NCBI GenBank assembly: GCA_929113105.1
Contig: OV816029.1
Location: forward strand, 88,588,622-88,652,621
From: Agrypnus murinus
Taxonomy: Eukaryota; Arthropoda; Insecta; Coleoptera; Elateridae
Direction: 5' to 3'
Length of the DNA stretch: 64,000 bases
In this document: one piece after another, positions 1 to 11,201 of the stretch
Layout of the letters: the number at the start of each line of letters is the position of its first letter
How positions within the stretch are numbered: the first letter of the stretch is position 1
Notes under the pieces: model-generated
Told to the model about the DNA's origin: nothing
Databases searched by the model: none
What the model saw: the letters and a program-made list of their open reading frames with translations, nothing else
Program-made: the position numbers and the translations under genes

Positions 1-1078
1 GGTTACCGTCAGTCTGATTATAGTTTTATAAATGCACTCTTTTATTCTGGATATTTTTTTATCCCTTATAATTTTATTATATGCCCCTATACATCTTGAC
101 CCTGCTGCTAACCTTCTTGTAATTTCCCTTCTAGAATCTCCTTCTTCCGAAATCTGTACACCTAAATATATTACTTGTTCTTCTTTTTTAAAACATTGTA
201 ACTGATTTTCTAATTTTATTTTTAGTGTTTCATTTCCTGTTTTGTTTTTGTTATTTAGAATCATGTATGTTGTCTTGCTCTCATTTATCTTTAGACCGAT
301 ATTTATTGCATTTTTTTGGAATCTTGCTGTTATTTTCTTTAATTCTTCTTTGGTTCTGCTTAAGAATACCACATCGTCAGCATAGGCTAGACACTGATAC
401 GAGTTTCTTGCTAAATGGTTATCCGTTTTTATTTTGCTTTTTCTAAGTACTGATTCTAATACTATATTAAACAATGTGGTGGATAAAGGGTCTCCTTGTT
501 TAAGTCCTATACTACTGTTGAATGTCTTGGAGTCATGGCCTTGAAATCTAACTTTGTTGTGTTCTGTAAAGACATTTGTATTAACTGTATTATTGTTGGG
601 GAGAATTTCAGGTCCTTTAATGCTGTTAAAATTTCCTTTCCCTTTATTGAATCATACGCCTTTTGGAAATCTACAAATAATGCATAAATTCTTGTATTCT
701 TTCTGTTGCACATTTCTTGAATTTGTCCTATTACCCAGATATGGTCGATGACTGATTTTCCTTTTTTAAAACCACACTGATAACTACCTATTTTTTTATC
801 TGCTTCCTCTTGTAACCTTTTATTGATTATACTTGTGAAAATTTTATATGTAACAGTTAACAGCGATATCGGTCTGTAGTTTTTAGTTCTTTGTGGGTCT
901 CTTTCTTGTACATTGGACTTATAACTGCGATATTCCATTCTGCTGGAATTCTTTTCTGTTTCCATACTTCTGTAATTAGTTCAAAAATTCTTTCTTTTAT
1001 TGATTCATCTGTGTACTTTATCAGTTCTAGCGGTATTTCGTCTATCCCTGGGCTTTTATTATTCTTCATCTTTTTAAT
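1..1078 (-). pseudogene. LINE reverse transcriptase fragment, truncated at the window edge
   Basis: This minus-strand reading encodes the palm and fingers of a non-LTR retrotransposon reverse transcriptase, which would copy element RNA at the genomic target. Visible motifs are SPGIDEIPLELIKY near 1050, NYRPISLL near 880, QCGFKKGKSVIDH near 780, FVDFQKAYDS near 680 and the catalytic YADD at about 373-384. The reading changes frame near 860-965 and again near 510, so it is broken. It runs off the left edge. The right end near 1078 looks like a truncation, with no endonuclease domain upstream. The motif style is RTE-like, but the clade is not settled. No tail or target duplication is visible. 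Confidence 0.85.
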
Positions 1079-2689
1079 TAAAAGTTAAGTACGTATAATT
1101 ATTATATCAGGCGCGAATTCACGGTAGGGGGGATGGAGAAAATTACCTCCTCAAGAGTTAGACCACAAAAACGTAATAAAACACCAAAAGCTAGGAAAAA
1201 TATTTAACCTAGAATATGATTTGAGATTGAGATACTGGATTGCCAAAACTAGACAATGCCCACAGTTTGTGGAAAACAGATGTTAGTTGTAAAAATGAAG
1301 AAATGTGTATAAGTCATGTAACTTTATAGGTAGGCTGGTAGTCGACACAGTAGCTCAGAGATAGAGATGTAGCTCAGAAAGTGGAAATCCCAGGGCTCGA
1401 TTTCCAGCAGGGGTGATAATTCTTTCTATATGGATTTGCATTCGAAATATAATTTAAAGAAAAATATTAATTAAACAGAATAAATTAACATAAATAAAAT
1501 ATAAAATGAACACAAACGTGTTTTAATAAAAAGAGTTTTGTTGATGAACGACTATTATACTCACAATTTTATAGTGATGATCTGTGATTTATACATATAT
1601 CACTATAAAATTGTGAGTATAATAGTCGTCCATTAATAAACAAGAACGCATAGTTCGCTATTTTTTCATATAAATCTTAAATAAAACACTTTTTTGTCCG
1701 ACAATTAATAGGATAACAACCGCAAAGTTTCTTTCTAACCCCTACAAAAATCTCATAGATATATGAAATATACTTTCTGAGAAAAAAAATATTTAACTCA
1801 CTCTCAATGAAATTGTCCCTAGAAATGGCTACTTTTTATTATGTATCGTCCAATAAAAATGAAAGTATATTAGTTAGAAATATAATATTTTACTGTAGTA
1901 TGTAGAAATGAATTTACTATTAGCTCGTTTTTAAAATGTTTAATTCGGTTATGTAGTTCCCAAGTAATACGTTTTCAAAGTCAGAGGACTCTAGAAAAAA
2001 ATGGATAGTAAGTCAAAGTGGCTCTGTGTGACTTATGTCAAATACATGTGCAACAATGCAAATAAAAATTACAGATGAGTCCGTAAAAGTTCTACTTTAT
2101 GTACTATTTCAGAAGAACATTTTTTCTATTTTGCGTCTATAATAAATCTGTTAAAGCACCCAAAACTGTGCGTTAATAACTCATTTGAGTGCTTTAATAG
2201 CCCAACTTTTTCAAAGTTGGTAGCATTGAAGAAAAATTGAAAAAACAGCAAATTGACAAAAACCACTCTAAAAATCTGAATTTTCAAATGTTACATCAGT
2301 GATGTCAACTATCACAAAATTTTGAAATTACGATTTATTTTAATTTAAAAGGGAATATAAGTCATTATCGCCTTATGAAACTCGTTCTTTAATATACTAG
2401 TTATTATTCCATAATTAGTTCATTTATAATGAAGCTTTTCTGCTTTTAGAAGCATCAAATTTATCAATAATATTTTCAAAACACTCAAAACATAAATTTT
2501 GCGTAATGTCATTTTCAATAAACATTACTGATAAATATTTTAAATGCCTTTTTTCCAAGATTATTTTTTAAATATTTTTAGACGTTTAAGAACAAAGATA
2601 AAATAGATCGTTCTCCAGTTGCATTACATATCGGTAATGTTAAGATTTTTTTTAAATTGTTTCAACATTGGGAAATGTTGACAATTGAT
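1079..2689. other. AT-rich intergenic DNA with a possible tRNA-like SINE remnant
   Basis: No gene is seen. Bases 1345-1435 contain TAGCTCAGAGATAGAG, resembling a tRNA A box, followed about 40 nt later by GGGCTCGATTTCC, resembling a B box. This may be a decayed tRNA-derived SINE. The rest is AT-rich sequence without recognisable coding structure, apart from the hairpin listed separately. A short CAGGCGCGAATTCACGG stretch near 1109 matches the start of the MITE at 27241. Confidence 0.4.
1548..1629. repeat. Perfect 31-bp inverted repeat (hairpin)
   Basis: Bases 1548-1578 are the exact reverse complement of 1599-1629, with a 20-nt spacer. The arms start ACGACTATTATACTCAC. A transcript would form a 31-bp stem. 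It could be a tiny foldback MITE or a small-RNA precursor. No mature-miRNA-like feature can be proven from the sequence. Confidence 0.85.
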
Positions 2690-2930
2690 ACAATGATACA
2701 ATGAACAACTTGAGCTCAGTAATTCTCCGTTACTGTAAGTATTAGATATTTAATTCTGATTATTATTATTATTTTATCTAGTTACCTATTTTTGTATCTA
2801 CCTTAGCGACGTGTTTGTTTATAATTATATTACCTTTGATAATGACAGCATAGCTGTCGAAACAATATTGTCAGTTTGTATTTTAATAAAACTGTGAAAC
2901 TTTTTAATAATCTTTATTTATTTCATGTTT
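2690..2930 (+). mobile_element. Penelope-like element, 3' end fragment
   Basis: This stretch matches the 3' ends of the two longer Penelope copies at 29390-29612 and 37840-38080 (reverse). The match includes the coding tail for NEQLEL, the following AT-rich UTR and the conserved CGACGTGTTTG block. It starts abruptly within the C-terminal coding region, so it is a 5'-truncated copy. The ribozyme-like fold at 2827-2880 lies within it. Confidence 0.8.
2827..2880 (+). ncRNA. Hammerhead-ribozyme-like motif of a Penelope element
   Basis: Penelope elements are known to carry hammerhead ribozymes in their terminal repeats. Here TTGATAA is followed by a perfect stem II (GACAGC, loop ATA, GCTGTC), then GAAA, then a short self-complementary CAATATTG stem III, then TC at the expected cleavage position. 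The canonical core CTGANGA is changed at C3 (to T) and G8 (to A), two positions that pair with each other. Stem I is poorly preserved in this copy. Activity is not shown. Confidence 0.55.
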
Positions 2931-3189
2931 GTTCAATTGTTGTAACAAGTCCATTTTTCTACGTAAAAAACAAAGATACACGCACACATGTTAGAATTTA
3001 AATAGTAGCATTTTATTTAAAATTTTATGCGTAAACACGTACACGTTAATAATAAAAATAATTAGTTTTAACATACCTGTTTTTTAATGTTGAAGCAAGC
3101 ACTACTGAGTAAAAAACTAGTTTAAGTAATAATAATAATATCACGGGAGCGTTAGAAATAATTATCACCAATCCGCTGAGTCAACAAAA

Positions 3190-3625
3190 ATAAAACTAAA
3201 GTTAGTGTAGGTTGAAACTCGGTTTTTATAGTAGCTCAATCTGCAGGAATAAACTTGTATGCGCGGAGACCCAAATGCAGCTGTTCTTAACACTTGCTAA
3301 AAGATAATATCTAGATTTATTACCCTGAGAGAAAGAGCATAATGAAAAGGGTTCATTTTCATTAAATCAGCGGTGTTTTAGCCTGTCAAAGAGACAACCT
3401 ATCACTAGAGGCATAACGAGGCTAATAAATTTCTCTAATTAACAAAAACTAAAGATAGTGTAGGGTGAAGCTCGGTTTTTTTATAGTCAGCTCAATCTTT
3501 AGGAATAAACTTGTATGCGCGGAGACCCAAATGCATTTGTTCTTAACACCTGCTAAAAGATAATATCTAGATTTATTGCATTGAGAGAAAGAGCCTAATG
3601 AAAAGGGTTCATTTTCGTTAAAGTT
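3190..3625. repeat. Direct duplication of a ~180-bp block
   Basis: Bases about 3190-3370 and 3443-3625 are diverged direct copies about 250 bp apart. They share GTATGCGCGGAGACCCAAATG, the TAATATCTAGATTTATT segment and AAAAGGGTTCATTTTC. No coding capacity or known family is recognised. The spacing suggests a local tandem duplication. Confidence 0.75.
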
Positions 3626-5026
3626 GAAGATCGCCCGATAACAAGCAATCTTCTACCTGTATACATAGTGTGTGTAAGAAACATTTAAGGGGTAAAGTTG
3701 ATATTTCAAAACGATAAAGCTTATAAGCTGGTAGTAGCCTCAGTTCATTAAAATTATTGAAACTAGAGCGTAAGTACGTTTTCACCTGGGGAGTTTATTA
3801 AAATTAAAAATTATTGAAACCCTTAGCAGGTATGTATGTAGGTTGTGATATTTTCTTTAAAAGTTTAACACTATTGTTGACAATAAAAATATAGACCTTC
3901 CTTTAACCAAAAAAAAAGAAAGGGAATTAGATAAAATGTAAAGTCGTTCCATGATATTTATTAATAAACAGAAACATTTTACTTTAAAGTTAAATTATCG
4001 GCTATTATTATTGCCGCTGTCGTTGAATTTAAATTATTTTAAATTTTAATACTTTTCTTTAAAATTCATTATTAAATACAGGCATTTATTCTTTGTTAGT
4101 TACTTATATTTTATTAGTTTGTTAGGGGAAAACCGTATTAAATGTATATTGTTGAGCTCTACTAGCGAGCGAGCTTAATTTTAGAAAACATAAATTGTTA
4201 AATAAGTTACTTAAATTCAATTGAATTGTATGTTTTGGTCATGTAAAAGGTGATTCAGTTTAAAAAGACCATGAGAACAAATAAACTTTTATTAAATTAT
4301 CACTTATTACGGGCGATTGGACATATTGTAATGGGCAAAAATTTTCTGATCAATGACATATGTATTTTCAGGGTTGGTAGGTTCACTGGTTTTCAATTTG
4401 ACTTTTATTGAATTTTAGATCTACAGCTGATTTCAAATAAATCTAGGACAGTCATCAGTACTTTATAGTGTAAATGCTGCTTTTTATTTTTCTTGATATC
4501 GTTTTTGTTATAAAAAAAAAATTCTTTTTTCTCTCAGGTAAATCTTTATCGATAGGTCGATCAATATCTTAATTAAGAGTTTAGATGTTATACGACGATA
4601 AAGTGAGTATTTACTGCATTTAGTTAAATAATAAATTGAAGTCATTTTTTTATTTGACTACATGTCTACGATGAGTTTAGCCCTAATAAAAAATAATACA
4701 TTATCGACCGTTTTGAAAAAGGGTTCTGAATAAGAAAGAAATCTTATCTTTTATTCAGATCTGAGTGTAATCATTACCGATGGTAGGTGGTAGGTAGTGC
4801 GCTGCGTAGATCATATCATTAAACAAGATGAAGCAGGCATGAGCGACCACGACGGTTTATGACATCCGACTGATTTATGACCTAATAAAGGCTTAATTAA
4901 CAGTGCCTTTGAAGGAATTTTGAATCAGGTTCATTCTTGTTTATTTCGTAATATTGCGCAATATCTCGCAATACGTAAACGATGTTTTAATGACAACCAG
5001 AGGGCGCTACGATGGTTTTAGAACGT
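3626..5026. other. Non-coding AT-rich sequence with a stray exon-edge copy
   Basis: No gene is seen. Bases 4486-4560 repeat the pyrimidine tract, CTCAG and start of the exon at 5613-5690 with small differences. This looks like a duplicated 3' splice site and exon start of the same mobile-element gene, here without a continuing reading frame. Confidence 0.5.
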
Positions 5027-5211
5027 ATAAAAGCAAATCCTGAACTCTGGTATCACTTGCCTACGTCCGCTATCGCTGTTAAGAGTGCTTTTTTAGCTCT
5101 TATTTGTTGCTATTGTGTGTGTATGTGTATTTGTTTAGTTGTGAATAAAACTAATTTTTAAATAAAACTTTGAGTGTTTGCGTCAGACGAACCAAAGCAG
5201 CCAACAAAGGT
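5027..5211 (+). promoter_or_regulatory. Possible TATA promoter and 5' untranslated exon
   Basis: TATAAAAG at about 5026-5033 is followed by a stretch without a long frame and by CAAAG|GTAGGAAAC at about 5211, a plausible splice donor. The acceptor at 5656 could pair with it, giving a 5' leader for the gene at 5657-6111. Two AATAAA motifs inside the stretch also allow an LTR-like reading, so this is tentative. Confidence 0.25.
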
Positions 5212-5399
5212 AGGAAACTATTAATTGTTTATTACGTAGTTAATATAATAATAATAGTAATAATAATAATAGTTTGCCAAAGGGCTTTATTAACAATTTA
5301 AACTCTGTTTATAATATTTGCTTAAATTAGACTGCTATTAAAGTTTTAAGAGTGGTTAAAAGGTTTTATTAACTTGCATTAAAACGAATCTTTCTTTAA

Positions 5400-5560
5400 T
5401 TTGTACAAAGCAAATAATTAATTTATAATATTTAATATTACATAAAATTTGAATAGCTTATGTTTAACGTACTCGTTGCTTAGTAAACTAGCTTGCTTTG
5501 CATTCAGATGTTATTGTTTATTTAAAATTAACAACATATAATCTGATTTATTTTGCGAAC
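5400..5560. repeat. Intron-like block duplicated at 7447-7600
   Basis: The sequence around GAATAGCTTATGTTTAACGT, the AAACTAGCTTGC stretch and AACAACATATAATCT recurs upstream of the polymerase gene at 7447-7600 with few differences. A TTTGCTTAAATTA element also recurs near 5325, 6150 and 7345. Both long copies end shortly before a pyrimidine-rich acceptor (5656 and about 7604). They are therefore probably duplicated intron 3' parts, showing that the gene modules were copied locally. Confidence 0.7.
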
Positions 5561-5656
5561 AATAATCTTTCCCTATGTCATTTTAATGATGCTAAAACGA
5601 GCCAACAATAATAACAACGTTTTTCTTGTTATAAAAAATTCTTTTTTCCTCTCAGG

Positions 5657-6111
5657 TAAATCTTTATCGGTAGGTCGATCGAAGTTAGCAATCACTTATG
5701 GTATTTGTCCGAAGAAGCAGTCGATCTTTCATTCTTCGATCTTAATGTTAGTGTTGATATTAAGAGAAAAATGGTTGAAGCAATTAATGCTCAAGCAAAA
5801 AAATGCAAGCGAATCATAGCTAATCCAACACATAATCCTTGAAACATTCACAAAAAGATTTAAGCGAATTTGTAAATTCAAACACACATGCGTTCTTTGA
5901 TTGCTTAGAAATTCCCAAAGAATTTTTGCAAGTCGATCCATCGAATTGGAATGAAAGATTTGACTACGTTCAAGGTTCTCAAATTTGTCAAAACTTATCT
6001 GTAGTGAACGATGCTGCTGAAAGAGGTGCCAAATTCATTACAAATTATAATAATAAATTAACACACAATGAAGAAGAGAAACAATTCCTTTTTCAAGTGA
6101 TCAAAGGCTAA
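5657..6111 (+). pseudogene. Fragment of an arthropod mobile-element protein family
   Basis: Function is unknown. The second part of this exon (from about 5839) ends with LSVVNDAAERGAKFITNYN, a signature I associate with a large multicopy family of uncharacterised arthropod proteins. The first part (around IDLSFFDLNVSVDIKRKM, from about 5720) belongs to the same family but lies in another frame, and a one-base shift near 5838 separates the two. The exon begins after a good acceptor (TTTTTTCCTCTCAG). Only the C-terminal region is present. The family name rests on motif memory, not a search. It lies upstream of the polymerase fragment and shares duplicated flanking sequence with it. Confidence 0.5.
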
Positions 6112-6566
6112 ACCTCTTCACAATTTAAGCTTTAATAATAATAATTTAATATCTGCTTAAATTAGATAAACAGTTTTCGAGCAAGATTAACTTTATTCTA
6201 AATGTGTGTTATAACGCTTCTCATGACACCCTACGCCCAAGCATCGGGAAAGATTTCTAACACTTCTCGAGCCATCAAGGTAAACAGTAGCGGCGCGTCA
6301 TAGCATTTTGTTATCGGAAGTACTAACAGTAAAGTTCGTGCATTTATCATGTCACCCAGATCCCGTCTATGCGTGTACGTAAGCATGGATGGTACTCTCG
6401 AAGGTCGCTCGAATTGTAAAACCAGTTGGAGTGATAGAAACGGCAATATATAAAAATCTGTATTTAAAATAAAGATGGATATACTGCATATTTCATCGCT
6501 TCTCTTAAGCATGTCTCGTGGCGCCCAGGCGTTGTAACACTCCGAGAAGCATTGATACCTTTATGC
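6112..6566. other. No gene recognised
   Basis: A minus-strand frame at 6231-6512 is open for about 90 codons, but it has no recognisable motif and no promoter, so I do not call it. The remainder is AT-rich. Confidence 0.4.
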
Positions 6567-6574
6567 GTTATAAC

Positions 6575-7263
6575 TAAAGAGCGGAAAATATGCAATGTGC
6601 ATTTTTTTGCATTTTTATATAATTATTGCATTTTTTGCATTTTCTCACTAAAATGTCATAATTTCATGAAACAAAGCAATTAGTATTCTGAGAAATATTT
6701 GAGCAGCCCTGAATCGACGACTATAATACTAGAGCTGCCTCATTAGATCCTTAGGTAAAGCAATTGCATAGCTTGGGGCATCACTGTAGAGTGAAAAAGT
6801 GGGAATCGTAGTCAGTCTCAAGTTAAACGCGTCCAGAGAAGGTCGCGCGAGGAATTGTTTGTAGATTCAATTAAAATGCCTAAAACCTAAAATTTAAGGC
6901 TTTAATATTATTGTTTATTGTATATTTTATATCAATAAATGCGAAACTCCGTATAATGCCATGTAATAATAATGTAACATAACTGTATACATAAAATAAA
7001 CTTGATGTTGATGAAATAAATAATAGAAACAAAATTTAATTTATGATTTGATTTATTGAAATTTCCTTATTCTTATAACAAATAAGTTTTTACTAATAAT
7101 ATTTAGTTATTACTAGTTAGTTAATAGTATATTATATACATATTTGTTGCATTTTTTTCAAAACCCTTGCATTTTTTGTCGAAATAATGCATTTTTTGTC
7201 AAATTTCGTTGCATTTAAATGTGCATATTTTTTATTTTTGCCTTGCATTTTTTCCGCTCTTTA
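6575..7263. mobile_element. Non-autonomous hAT-like element (689 bp)
   Basis: The element begins TAAAGAGCGGAAAATATGC and ends with the inverted counterpart GCATTTTTTCCGCTCTTTA. It is flanked on both sides by the 8-bp duplication GTTATAAC (6567-6574 and 7264-7271). An 8-bp duplication fits hAT transposons. Subterminal TGCATTTTTTGCA-like motifs are abundant at both ends, as expected for transposase-binding repeats. No transposase frame is present, so the element depends on another copy. Confidence 0.8.
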
Positions 7264-7670
7264 GTTATAACCCTTATAAATAATAATAATAATATTTCAC
7301 TTATCATTTTAATATTGCTAAACCGCTAACTATTTAAGCTTTAATATTTGCTTAAATTAAATTACTATTAAAGCTTCGTGGAAGAAAGCAAACTCTGCGT
7401 TCATATTCGTGAGGGTTCTTAAACACGAATTGTTTATAACAATATACATATAATGCAAATAATTATTATTTATAATATATAATATTACATAAAAATTTGA
7501 ATAGCTTATGTTTAACGTACTAGTTGCTTAATAAACTAGCTTGCATTGCATTCAGATGTTAATGTTTATTTAAAAAATTAACAACATATAATCTTTGTTT
7601 TTAGCAGTTGTTAAGTGTGCAAGTGCGATATTGTTGTTGTTATTGTTGTTGTTACGCTTACCTGTACGAA

Positions 7671-9505
7671 ATGTCTTCTCTCTACGAAGTAATCGCCGAA
7701 AGTGTGTCCACCATAAAGAAATTCGGCACCCAGAAACACCGAGTAGTGTTTAAAGTAAATGACGCGCCAGACGGTGAAGACCATTTGAACTTTTTTAAAT
7801 CGGCTATCAATGAAATTTTACGGAATTTGTTAAGCCGGGCGCAGTCTACTGATAAGATTGGGGCCGCATTTGAATTCGATAGTTTCAAACAAAAACTTCC
7901 CGGCTACATGAGCCTCAAACGAGCAGATGAGGTCACATTCAATGATGTCTGGGGCATTCTAAAATCAATTTTACAGAGCGATCCTGAAGCCTTGAGTTCG
8001 GACACCTTTAAACTGATCGCTACTATTGTAACACTACCAGTCGCAGTCGTTACCGTACGTACAGCACCTTTTCCGAAGAATGTAGCCAACGCAGAGGGAT
8101 TGTCACGATTAATAACAGCAGTGACAATCTATGCCTACCCAGGGCTTTGGTCGTAGGCAAGGCTCACGCAGATAACAGTGCTGATTACGTGAAGACACGG
8201 CGAAATCAGAGCGTGCAAAAGATAAAGGCCGAGGAAATGATGCAGGAAGCGGGAGTAGCCTTCATTCCACCGGAGGGAGCCGGGGTCAACGAATTAAGGT
8301 TTTTCCAACAGCTCCTGGCCCCCGACTACAAGATAGTAGTATATAGCTACGGATCAAAAGGTCGTTCACTTATCTTCGAGGTGGTCGTTGATAATGATGC
8401 TTGTGATGCAATAACAGTAACAAAGAACATCAATCTGCTGTTTCACGAACATCATTACAACGTCATAACATCGTTGACCTCGGCCTTTGTATGCAGATAC
8501 TTTTGCGAGCACTGCCACGTACCCTACGACCATAAAAACCATCACCGTTGTGAAAAGTCCTGCGTAGGCTGCGGTAGTTCTAAGCCCTGCGAAAGAACAG
8601 CGCAGCTGATTAGGTGTCCGGACTGCAGGCGTGATTTTAGAACCCAGACATCTTTTGAGAACCATCAAGGTAAAATGTGCCGGGAAGTACAGAAATGCGA
8701 GGGGTGTTTCAAAACCGTGAACCTCAAGACCCGGAAGCAGGCCCACGTGTGCGGGGAGATCTATTGTAAGATCTGTCAGAGCCATAAACCCGAAAACCAT
8801 TTTTGTTTCATACAGCCGGCCTGGTCTAGGAACGCTAAGCAACAACAAGACACCTTGTTTGTGTTCTTCGACCTGGAGACCCGGCAAGAGAAAGAAATTG
8901 CGCCCGGCCTAAAGCTCCATGAACCGAATCTATGCGTTTTCCAGCAAGTCTGTTCTGAATGTTACAACGATTCATCAGCGGCTACCACATGTATAAGATG
9001 CGGTTTGCGAGAACAGATCTTGCTAGGAAAATGCATTGATCGGTTTTTACACCATTTATTGGACTCGCGGAAATTGTTCAAAAAGGTTGTAGCAGTTGCC
9101 CATAACGGGCAAGCTTTCGATACGCAATTCATTCTAAATTATCTGTTAACAAATACCTCTAAGAATCCTGACCTCATTATGCGCGGCTCAAAAATTCTGC
9201 TGCTACAACTAGATAATCTAAAGATTATCGACTCTTTAAAATTTTTCCCCATGGCTCTGGCTGACTTACCGAAAGCGTTCGATTTACCGGCACCCAAGGG
9301 ATACTTCCCGCATCTCTTTAACACCGAGGCCAACGCCCATTACGTAGGGTCTCTTCCGGACATCAAATTCTACAGCCCTGATACCATGAAACCCAAGGCT
9401 CGTGAAGAATTCCTAAAGTGGTACGAGGTAAACAGGGACACGGAGTTCGACATGCAACGTGACCTGGTCGAATATTGCCGAACAGACTTTGATATTTTGA
9501 AGAGA
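7671..9505 (+). pseudogene. Protein-primed family B DNA polymerase, 5' part
   Basis: This is the N-terminal half of a protein-primed DNA polymerase of the Polinton/adintovirus/bidnavirus type (pfam DNA_pol_B_2). Reading starts at ATG 7671 (MSSLYEV) and is frameshifted near 8140. It then continues to the insertion point at 9505. The second segment has a Cys/His-rich domain (CEHCHVPYDHKNHHRC, CPDC, CEGC, CKIC). The 3'-5' exonuclease motifs follow: FDLET near 8868, HNGQAFDTQF near 9100 and YCRTDFDIL near 9475. Element B interrupts the gene directly after the third exonuclease motif, and the remainder resumes at 24365. Upstream the leader lies next to a duplicated intron-like block. It is not functional as it stands. 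Confidence 0.9.
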
Positions 9506-10075
9506 AATAGATAAAAATTGAGAGTTCTGGGACCACCCCCCCCACTCCTGCCCTTGACCTTGAACCTATCTCTCTAACACATGGTGACCTTGAATCTATC
9601 TCTGTCACCTAAACGTGGCAACACTGCATTCTCAAGGTCAACAATATGACAACAACGCATTCTCAAGGTCATCAATATGGCAACAATGTATCTTCAAGGT
9701 CATCAAAACGGCAACAATGTTGGTGACCTTGAACCTATCTCTCTCTTTAACACACGGTGATTTTGAATCTATCTCTGCCACCTAAACGTGGCAACAATAT
9801 GGCAACAACCATATGGCAAACATTCTCAAGGTCAACAATATGGCAACAACGCATTCTCAAAGTCATCAATATGGCAACAATGTAACTTCAAGGTCACCCA
9901 ATGTTGGTGACCTTGAACCTATCTCTCTCTAACACATGGTGACCTTGAACCTATCTCTGTCACCTAAACGTGGCAACAATGATCATCAAAATGACAGCAA
10001 TGTATCGTCATCAAATAATGTATCTTCAAGGTCATCAAACATCCAATTTATTGACCTTGTCAAAGTTAGAAATGA
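9506..10075. repeat. Left TIR array of element B
   Basis: This array is built from ~200-bp repeated blocks that mirror the right TIR. Each block contains CTATCTCTCT AACACATGGTGACC, CACCTAAACGTGGCAACA and several copies of TCAAGGTCA in either orientation. I count at least eleven exact TCAAGGTCA copies before 10045. Identity with the right arm is high but clearly below 100 percent. Confidence 0.85.
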
Positions 10076-10741
10076 TTACGACAGTCTAAATTAAACATTA
10101 TTTATTTATTTAAAAAAATATTAATGTTGACATCGAGTGTACAATCGTAAAAACACACACCAGAAAGAAAAGAGACGTCACTAGATTGGAGAGAGACATA
10201 AAATCTAGATACCCTAAAACTGTCTTGCTGAAGTGCCCCATAACCTACTAGCCGGTTTCCGCATTCCGGATTCCCTTTCGCCCGTCGCACGCGATACGAT
10301 ATAAGTAAGCGCAGCGCGTCTTCATCGACATCGGCTTTCAGAGGATTACATATTTAAACTTTTTCAACATTGTATTTGCTTACAGAGAGCATTTATCTTT
10401 TATTTGAGGATTTTGAGAATGTTTTGAACTTTTAATTCAATGTAGTATGCATTTAAATACAAAACTTATTTCAGAGGTTGACTTAAATACTTTTATTGTT
10501 AATTTAAAATTGGTAGATTTAAATTAGAAGGTCAACCTGTTTACATTCGATTTGTACAGATGAATCAAATAGGGTGAATGCACCAGTTAATGACCGTTTA
10601 AGACCAAATCAGGATTGCAAGCAAATTTGATATTAGTGAATGATACACTAAAGTGCATAAAATTATTCAAATTTGATCCATCTGTCTAGTTGTCAGTACA
10701 GTTTAGAAAGCATTATTTATGTCAATCGTTTATTAAAATAT

Positions 10742-10979
10742 TTATATGATTGTACCAGATTTGGTCAACCTTTTCAGACCATTTTCAATGTTGAGGACCA
10801 CTTTTGTACATCACTCTAACTTCATATTCAGTGCCCTTTTTGGTAATAATCACACCTGGAAAGTAATCCATTTTATATTTTAATATTACAAAATTTGCAA
10901 CTGAGAAAGTGGTTCTTGATTTTAATTTGCTCCTAGTCTCATTTTCCATCCCTGTTTCAGATTTGCTGGATAAAATCAA
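10742..10979 (-). pseudogene. Fragment of an insect mobile-element protein (unknown)
   Basis: Function is unknown. The minus strand encodes NFVILKYKMDYFPGVI, then EYEVRVMYKSGPQH, a stop, and KWSEKVDQIWYNH in the same frame. This pattern (an aromatic-rich FPG strand, a KSG turn, then W-P/S-E-K-VD--WY) recurs at the C-terminus of many uncharacterised insect transposon-related proteins. The in-frame stop near 10783 and the missing upstream part mark it as debris. The identification is from pattern memory only. Confidence 0.4.
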
Positions 10980-11039
10980 TTAATTCTTTTCACTGTTTAA
11001 TATTGTCTGGCGTTTTCGTCATTGCTGTCATTGCTGTCA

Positions 11040-11201
11040 ACTTTGATGGACTAAAAACACTAATTACCAAGTACAAAGAACATCATTAATGGTAAAACAT
11101 GCTCTGTCGACATTATTGTATTAGTTTATGTATTTATCATTGTTTCTGTTATTGGGTGTTAACCTGTAGAAATAAAGATTATTATTATTATTATTATTAT
11201 A
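11040..11201 (+). repeat. LINE 3' tail with (ATT)n
   Basis: The text TGTTAACCTGTAGAAATAAAG followed by repeated ATT at 11177-11201 is the usual end of insect Jockey/RTE-type LINEs. Only the last ~150 bp are present. Confidence 0.5.

Noticed and set aside
4920..5215. Solo LTR with TATA and AATAAA
   Set aside because: No TG...CA boundary with a direct duplication could be found. A promoter plus leader exon is at least as likely.
6231..6512. 93-codon minus-strand frame as a gene
   Set aside because: No motif, no ATG context and no homologous copy elsewhere in the window.
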